A stretch of 39,819 nt of DNA, taken from an uncultured Clostridia bacterium (lineage in GTDB: Bacteria; Bacillota; Clostridia; Lachnospirales; Lachnospiraceae). Below, in pieces: positions 39,769 through 39,819 of the stretch. The DNA is taken from the NCBI GenBank assembly GCA_947643415.1, contig CANRWA010000033.1:1-39819 (forward strand). Reading direction: 5' to 3'. Position numbers and translations under genes: made by a program. Positions within the stretch are counted from its first letter, which is position 1, and each line of letters opens with the position of its first letter. The notes below the pieces were generated by a model, which was not told the DNA's origin, searched no databases, and worked only from the letters and a program-made list of their open reading frames with translations.

Positions 39769-39819
39769 CTCCCCGAGTAGGGCTCGAACCTACAACAACT
39801 CGGTTAACAGCCGAGTGCT
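39769..39819 (-). tRNA. tRNA-Asn (GUU), cut by window end
   Basis: Minus strand: an anticodon arm with loop CTGTTAACC gives anticodon GUU; the T arm GTAGG-TTCGAGC-CCTAC and acceptor half TCGGGGA plus discriminator G follow. The 5' acceptor and D arm are mostly outside the window. Confidence 0.88.

Noticed and set aside
1..39819. CRISPR arrays, intact insertion sequences, integrases or prophage genes
   Set aside because: No regularly spaced repeats and no transposase, recombinase or phage structural protein seen on either strand.

Overview
The window looks like a chromosomal segment of a spore-forming Lachnospiraceae-type Firmicute (Clostridia). The evidence is TIGR04086 and DUF5716/DUF5717 family proteins, a PdaA-type muramic delta-lactam deacetylase, strong AGGAGG ribosome binding sites, sigma-A type promoters, a bile salt hydrolase, and an agr locus of the clostridial cyclic-lactone type. 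No plasmid or phage backbone, intact insertion sequence, integrase or CRISPR array is visible. The species cannot be fixed by reading alone.

Left part (1-22.3 kb), mostly housekeeping plus one uncharacterised operon: an O-antigen-ligase-like membrane protein and a TIGR04086 membrane protein; a PHP-domain phosphoesterase; then a five-gene minus-strand operon running from a 1188-residue DUF5717 protein through an actin/Hsp70-fold DUF5716 protein, a TPR-like protein and a coiled-coil two-helix membrane protein (TTG start) into thiE. Next come a HisC/CobD-type aminotransferase, a two-component system, purA, a glycosyltransferase, recJ, prmA, and a PadR / HAAS-domain / DUF4097 operon with a clear palindromic operator over its promoter.

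Middle part (22.4-31.6 kb), a more accessory stretch: orphan pyrE, a GyrI-like protein beside a 48-codon gene remnant, a DUF5301-like protein, a secreted papain-type cysteine peptidase with prodomain, a bile salt hydrolase behind a terminator, an unannotated 42-residue membrane peptide, pdaA, a homodimeric-type ABC exporter and tRNA-Leu/Glu/Cys. Much repeat DNA lies between these genes: relics of a dispersed repeat (copies near 1, 11.1, 23.3, 23.6 and 31.2 kb, two of them forming a 500-bp inverted repeat), an array of five hairpins at 26.3-26.5 kb, and TAGCTCAA...TTGAGCTA palindromes.

Right part (31.6-39.8 kb), signalling: a double-domain bacteriohemerythrin; an operon pairing a ketoacyl-synthase-III-like enzyme that lacks the usual histidine with a chemoreceptor that has a multi-helix membrane sensor; a divergent PadR regulator; and a rearranged agr quorum-sensing locus. 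The locus has a divergent 42-residue agrD, a direct-repeat AgrA box just upstream of the agrD promoter, agrC, a frameshifted agrA, and agrB. It abuts an acetolactate synthase pseudogene carrying several deletions. A tRNA-Asn gene is cut by the window end.

The genes most likely to repay study are the agr locus with its broken response regulator, the DUF5717-DUF5716 operon, and the KASIII-like enzyme/chemoreceptor pair.
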